This document shows, piece by piece, positions 6,222 through 8,720 of a DNA stretch of 8,720 nucleotides. The notes under the pieces were generated by a model. That model was not told the origin of the DNA. It was given only the letters and a program-made list of their open reading frames with translations, and ran no database searches. The first letter of the stretch is position 1. Each line of letters opens with the position of its first letter. The stretch comes from an uncultured Lentisphaeria bacterium. GTDB lineage: Bacteria; Verrucomicrobiota; Lentisphaeria; Victivallales; Victivallaceae. Where the stretch lies: the NCBI GenBank assembly GCA_949298665.1, contig CASFXO010000209.1, positions 1-8,720 of the forward strand, in the 5' to 3' direction. The translations under genes were made by a program, and so were the position numbers.

Positions 6222-6245
6222 GGCGCGCCTTTGCGCCCCCTTTTT
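6222..6245 (+). terminator. Candidate rho-independent terminator after the pseudopilin
   Basis: GGCGC (6222-6226) and GCGCC (6233-6237) form a G+C-only stem with a 6-base loop, followed by CCC and then TTTTT (6241-6245). It begins 23 bases after the pseudopilin stop. The stem is short and three C residues separate it from the T-run, so efficiency may be modest. Confidence 0.45.
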
Positions 6246-6306
6246 CCACTGTGTTCCGCATCGGAGAAAAAGTTGAAAACGGGGAAACGGCGACATTGAA
6301 TGGAAT

Positions 6307-6333
6307 ACCGGTCAGAATACCGTACCGGTCAGA
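6307..6333. repeat. Direct repeat ACCGGTCAGA x2 between convergent genes
   Basis: ACCGGTCAGA occurs at 6307-6316 and again at 6324-6333, 17 bases start to start, with a third TACCG at 6318-6322 between them. It lies in the 232-base gap between the converging pseudopilin and peptidase T genes. The only other structure seen in that gap, apart from the terminator, is a CTGCCG/CGGCAG inverted repeat (6355-6378, 12-base loop). That hairpin could end the peptidase T transcript but has no T-run on that side. Confidence 0.4.
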
Positions 6334-6431
6334 CTCTCCCCTGAGACATGAAGCCTGCCGAAAATCAAATTGCGGCAGAAGCGTTTCTCCGATATCCGCG
6401 ACCACGGTACGGCCACTTTCCAAGTATATTC

Positions 6432-7667
6432 CTAGATGCCATGGCGTCCGGGCTTTCCGAAGGCGGCGATGATGCCGCGCAGAATGCGCACGCACGCAGC
6501 CATCTCCTGCACGGACGCGAATTCGTATTCGCCGTGAAAATTGTATCCGCCGGTCCCGAGATTCGGACAGGGGAGCCCGCGAAACGAGAGCATCGCCCCG
6601 TCGGTTCCGCCGCGGATCGGCGGGCTGGCCGGTTCCAATCCGGCCTCCCGGATGGCCTGTTCCGCGATTTCGATCAGTTCCGGATGACGGCGGATGACCT
6701 CCTCCATGTTGGCGTACTGATCCCGGACGGCGACGGACACGGTGGCGGGGCCGTAACGCCGGTTCAGAGTTTCGGCGGCAGCGCGGCAGAATTCCCTGCG
6801 CGCCTCGAAACGGGCACGGTCGTGATCGCGCAGCAGCACCACCAGTTCGGCCTCCCCCACCCCGCCGGTCAGGCGGACGGGATGATAGAAGCCGTCGAAA
6901 CCGTCGGTGTGTTCCGGCGCCTCTTCCGGCGGAAACAGCGCCTGCAATTCGCCGGCGATCTTGATCGCGTTGCGCAGCACCCCCCGGGCCGTTCCCGGAT
7001 GCACCGAACGTCCGCGGACGGCAAACGTCGCTTCCGCCGCATGAAAGTTCTGGAACTCGATTTCACCGGCGGCCCCCCCGTCCACGGTATAGGCGCAATC
7101 CGCGCCGAACCCGGCGACATCGAAATACCGCGCCCCCTCACCGATCTCCTCGTCCGGCGTGAACGCCAGCCGGAGCGCCCCGTGCGGCACCCCGGCGGCG
7201 ACGGTTTCCGCCACGGCGGTGATGATTTCGGCGATGCCCGCCTTGTCGTCCGCGCCGAGCAGCGTGGTGCCGTCGGTGGTCACCAGCGTATGCCCGTGAA
7301 GACGGTTCAGAACCGGGAAAACGGCGGGATCGAGCGTTTTTCCGCTCCGCCCCAGCGCCAGAACGCCGCCCGGATACCGTTCGATGATCTGCGGCCGGAC
7401 ATTCGCCCCGGACGCCTCTCCGGCCGTGTCGAGATGTGCGATCAGTCCGAGCACGGGAGCCTGCTCACACCCCGGAGTCGGCGGCAGTTCGGCCACAAGA
7501 TGACCGTATTCCGTGATCCGGACCCGGTGCAGCCCCAGTTCCCGCAGCTCTCCGGCAAGCGCTTCCGCCAGGCACCGCTGCCCCGGCGTGGAGGGGTGCG
7601 CCCCGGTCGATTCGTCCGAACGGGTGTCAAAGGAAACATAATGCAGAAATCGTTCCAGTATCGTCAT
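6432..7667 (-). CDS. pepT: Peptidase T (tripeptide aminopeptidase, M20B family)
   Basis: This cytoplasmic zinc aminopeptidase removes the N-terminal residue of tripeptides. It has 411 residues, close to the 408 of the E. coli enzyme. All metal and catalytic residues are at the expected places: H78 and D80 in 'IAHLDTAG', D140 in 'LLGADDKAG' (bridging), E173-E174 in 'FTPDEEIGEG' (general base and ligand), D196 in 'TVDGG' and H378 in 'NFHGEYEF'. The dimerisation-lid part includes 'GRSVHPG' with H223, and the substrate-binding 'IRGGTDGA' is present. The start is fixed by a purine run, AAGGGGGGAA (plus 7671-7680), just upstream. It follows the SDR gene by 16 bases on the same strand and is probably in the same operon. 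The gene is much richer in G+C than the regulator-DUF4855-pseudopilin block. The family call is secure. Confidence 0.96.
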   Translation of the reverse strand: MTILERFLHYVSFDTRSDESTGAHPSTPGQRCLAEALAGELRELGLHRVRITEYGHLVAELPPTPGCEQAPVLGLIAHLDTAGEASGANVRPQIIERYPGGVLALGRSGKTLDPAVFPVLNRLHGHTLVTTDGTTLLGADDKAGIAEIITAVAETVAAGVPHGALRLAFTPDEEIGEGARYFDVAGFGADCAYTVDGGAAGEIEFQNFHAAEATFAVRGRSVHPGTARGVLRNAIKIAGELQALFPPEEAPEHTDGFDGFYHPVRLTGGVGEAELVVLLRDHDRARFEARREFCRAAAETLNRRYGPATVSVAVRDQYANMEEVIRRHPELIEIAEQAIREAGLEPASPPIRGGTDGAMLSFRGLPCPNLGTGGYNFHGEYEFASVQEMAACVRILRGIIAAFGKPGRHGI

Positions 7668-7683
7668 CGCTTCCCCCCCTTCG

Positions 7684-8439
7684 TCAGACGATGGTGTAAC
7701 CGCCGTCGGCCGTCACCACCGCGCCGTGCATGAAACCGGACTCCTCGCCGGCCAGGAAGCGGACCACCTCCGCGATCTCCTCCGGCCGTCCGAAACGCTT
7801 CAGCGGCTGCAATGCCAGAAACCCGGCCATTCCCCGGGCCTCGTCCCCGGTATCGCGCGCCCCGTCGTGCAAACCAGGCGTATCGGTGGTGCCGGGAGCG
7901 ACCGCATTGACCCGGATCCCGTGCGGCATCAGGGCAACGGCGGCGGCGCGGGTCATCGAAGCAATCGCGCCCTTGGAGGCGTGGTAGGCGAAATACCCCG
8001 GCGACCCGACGATGGCGAAAGTGGAGGAAAAATTGACGATCGCCCCCGCAATGCCGTGCGCGATCATATACCGGGCCCCCTCCCGCAAAAACAGAAATGA
8101 GCCGGTGACATTGACGTTCATCACCCGTTCGAATTCCGCAAGCGACGTGTCGAGCAGCGGTTTGTTGAGCTGCAGCGCGGCGTCGTTGACCAGAATGTCG
8201 AGCCGGCCATACGACCGGTCGGCGAACTCGATGACCGCGCGCACCTGCGCCTCGCAGCCCACATCGCAGGAGACGAAATCCACCGATTCCAGTTCCCGGG
8301 CGAGCGCTTCTCCGTTTTGCCGGTCGAGATCGGCGACGATCACCCGCGCACCGTCCGCGGCGAGGCGGCGGACGACGGCGGCGCCGATGCCTTTCGCACC
8401 GCCGGTGACGACGGCGACTTTGTCTTGCAATGATTTCAT
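7684..8439 (-). CDS. SDR-family NAD(P)-dependent oxidoreductase
   Basis: This is a 251-residue classical short-chain dehydrogenase/reductase with a Rossmann fold and the usual length. The cofactor motif is 'VVTGGAKGIG' (T12-G19). D37 at the end of the second strand ('VIVADLDR') suggests NAD(H) rather than NADP(H). The catalytic residues are N110 ('NVNVTG'), S139 ('VNFSST'), Y152 and K156 ('YHASK'). The usual 'NNAG' is replaced by 'NDAA' (85-88). After 'IRVNAVAPG' comes the substrate loop, then 'KRFGRPEEIAEVVRFL' and 'TADGGYTIV'. The frame is open to 8649, but the family begins a few residues before 'VAVVTGG', a purine-rich GGGAAAGAA lies 6 bases before the ATG at 8439, and the longer version would overlap the divergent ABC gene. 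The substrate (sugar, alcohol or ketoacid) cannot be read from sequence. It is probably co-transcribed with pepT. Confidence 0.92.
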   Translation of the reverse strand: MKSLQDKVAVVTGGAKGIGAAVVRRLAADGARVIVADLDRQNGEALARELESVDFVSCDVGCEAQVRAVIEFADRSYGRLDILVNDAALQLNKPLLDTSLAEFERVMNVNVTGSFLFLREGARYMIAHGIAGAIVNFSSTFAIVGSPGYFAYHASKGAIASMTRAAAVALMPHGIRVNAVAPGTTDTPGLHDGARDTGDEARGMAGFLALQPLKRFGRPEEIAEVVRFLAGEESGFMHGAVVTADGGYTIV

Positions 8440-8479
8440 AAGCGATTCTTTCCCGATTTTTGAAATGAAGAACGGGACC

Positions 8480-8507
8480 AATATAATGCCGGAAACGTCC
8501 GGCGCAA
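8480..8507 (-). promoter_or_regulatory. Candidate promoter of the SDR-pepT operon
   Basis: On the minus strand, TTGCGC (plus 8502-8507) and TATATT (plus 8480-8485) are 16 bases apart. Transcription would begin near 8473, leaving a leader of about 34 bases. The spacer holds the 16-base dyad at 8488-8503, so a regulator bound there would compete with RNA polymerase. Confidence 0.45.
8488..8503. promoter_or_regulatory. Perfect dyad GCCGGA-AACG-TCCGGC inside the SDR promoter, candidate operator
   Basis: Six-base arms with a 4-base centre fall between the -35 and -10 of the SDR promoter. Further symmetric pieces surround it: GCGG-AAAAAA-CCGC (8516-8529), and AATTTTCGCGGA (8509-8520) mirrored by TCCGCGAAATT (8567-8577). 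Position and symmetry suit a repressor site. The regulator is unknown. Confidence 0.35.
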
Positions 8508-8537
8508 TAATTTTCGCGGAAAAAACCGCTCTCACGG

Positions 8538-8565
8538 TTCCCCCGGCGCAAAAGGCTGCTATATT
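8538..8565 (+). promoter_or_regulatory. Candidate promoter of the ABC transporter gene
   Basis: TATATT (8560-8565) is a good -10 about 37 bases before the GTG. Sixteen bases upstream the -35 would be TTCCCC (8538-8543), which is weak. It is divergent from the SDR promoter within a 162-base intergenic region. Confidence 0.35.
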
Positions 8566-8601
8566 ATCCGCGAAATTTTCACGCAGGAAAGGAAGAGAAA
8601 C

Positions 8602-8720
8602 GTGAAATTCGACCGATTCCGCCGGTTCGTCGCCTACTACCGGCCGCACTGGAAACTGTTTTCCGTCGACCTCGCCGCGGCCCTGACCCAGGCGGTGCTC
8701 ACCGTGGTGCTGCCGATGGT
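8602..8720 (+). CDS. ABC exporter subunit (membrane domain), N-terminal fragment cut by window edge
   Basis: Thirty-nine codons are visible from a GTG: 'VKFDRFRRFVAYYRPHWKLF', then 'SVDLAAALTQAVLTVVLPM'. The basic amphipathic 'FRRFVAYYRPHWK' elbow followed by a first hydrophobic helix is typical of the N-terminus of MsbA-type exporters with fused membrane and ATPase domains. AAGGAAG (8589-8595), 6 bases before the GTG, supports this start. The ATPase domain and therefore the substrate class lie beyond the window. Confidence 0.7.
   Translation, partial: MKFDRFRRFVAYYRPHWKLFSVDLAAALTQAVLTVVLPM

Noticed and set aside
6348..7733. Long open frame on the plus strand (461 codons)
   Set aside because: It is antisense to peptidase T, whose metal ligands are all intact. 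The open frame reflects third-position G+C bias.
1..8720. CRISPR array, tRNA, rRNA, insertion sequence
   Set aside because: No regularly spaced repeats, no tRNA- or rRNA-like stretch, and no transposase-like protein were seen on either strand.

Overview
The window looks like a chromosomal segment of a Lentisphaerota (Victivallis-like) bacterium. This is an inference from gene content. The clues are a GntR/LacI hybrid regulator next to a secreted DUF4855 protein, and a type II pseudopilin carrying an FTLIE N-terminus and an H-X9-DG motif. That combination is typical of the Lentisphaerota/Planctomycetota/Verrucomicrobiota group. No mobile-element gene, CRISPR array, tRNA or rRNA was recognised.

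Layout. The left edge (1-96, minus strand) is the N-terminal end of a GntR-type regulator with a good ribosome binding site and promoter. It diverges from a small C_GCAxxG_C_C cysteine-motif protein (365-838, plus). A gene-free stretch of about 550 bases follows, with an unusual run of inverted repeats and then a good sigma70-like promoter (1249-1277), a 10-bp tandem repeat and a leader hairpin. This promoter probably drives a two-gene unit: a GntR-winged-helix/LacI-type regulator (1391-2512) and, 50 bases on, a large exported DUF4855 protein (2563-4851) with C-terminal carbohydrate-binding-like repeats. Behind it lie what may be the decayed start of a LamG-like coding sequence (4841-5034) and a pseudopilin (5357-6199). 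The pseudopilin's best ribosome binding site points to an ATG in a different reading frame.

On the minus strand, and with visibly higher G+C, follow an SDR oxidoreductase (8439-7684) and peptidase T (7667-6432), 16 bases apart and probably one operon. The SDR diverges from an ABC exporter subunit that runs off the right edge (8602-8720). Their shared 162-base promoter region contains a perfect 16-base dyad lying inside the SDR promoter.

How the genes may work together (inference): the regulator, DUF4855 protein and pseudopilin resemble a sugar-responsive polysaccharide-utilisation unit. The LacI-like domain would sense a ligand, the DUF4855 protein would act on or bind a glycan outside the cytoplasm, and the pseudopilin-like protein would belong to the surface or secretion apparatus. 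The flanking genes (C_GCAxxG protein, SDR, PepT, ABC transporter) look like ordinary housekeeping or metabolic genes.
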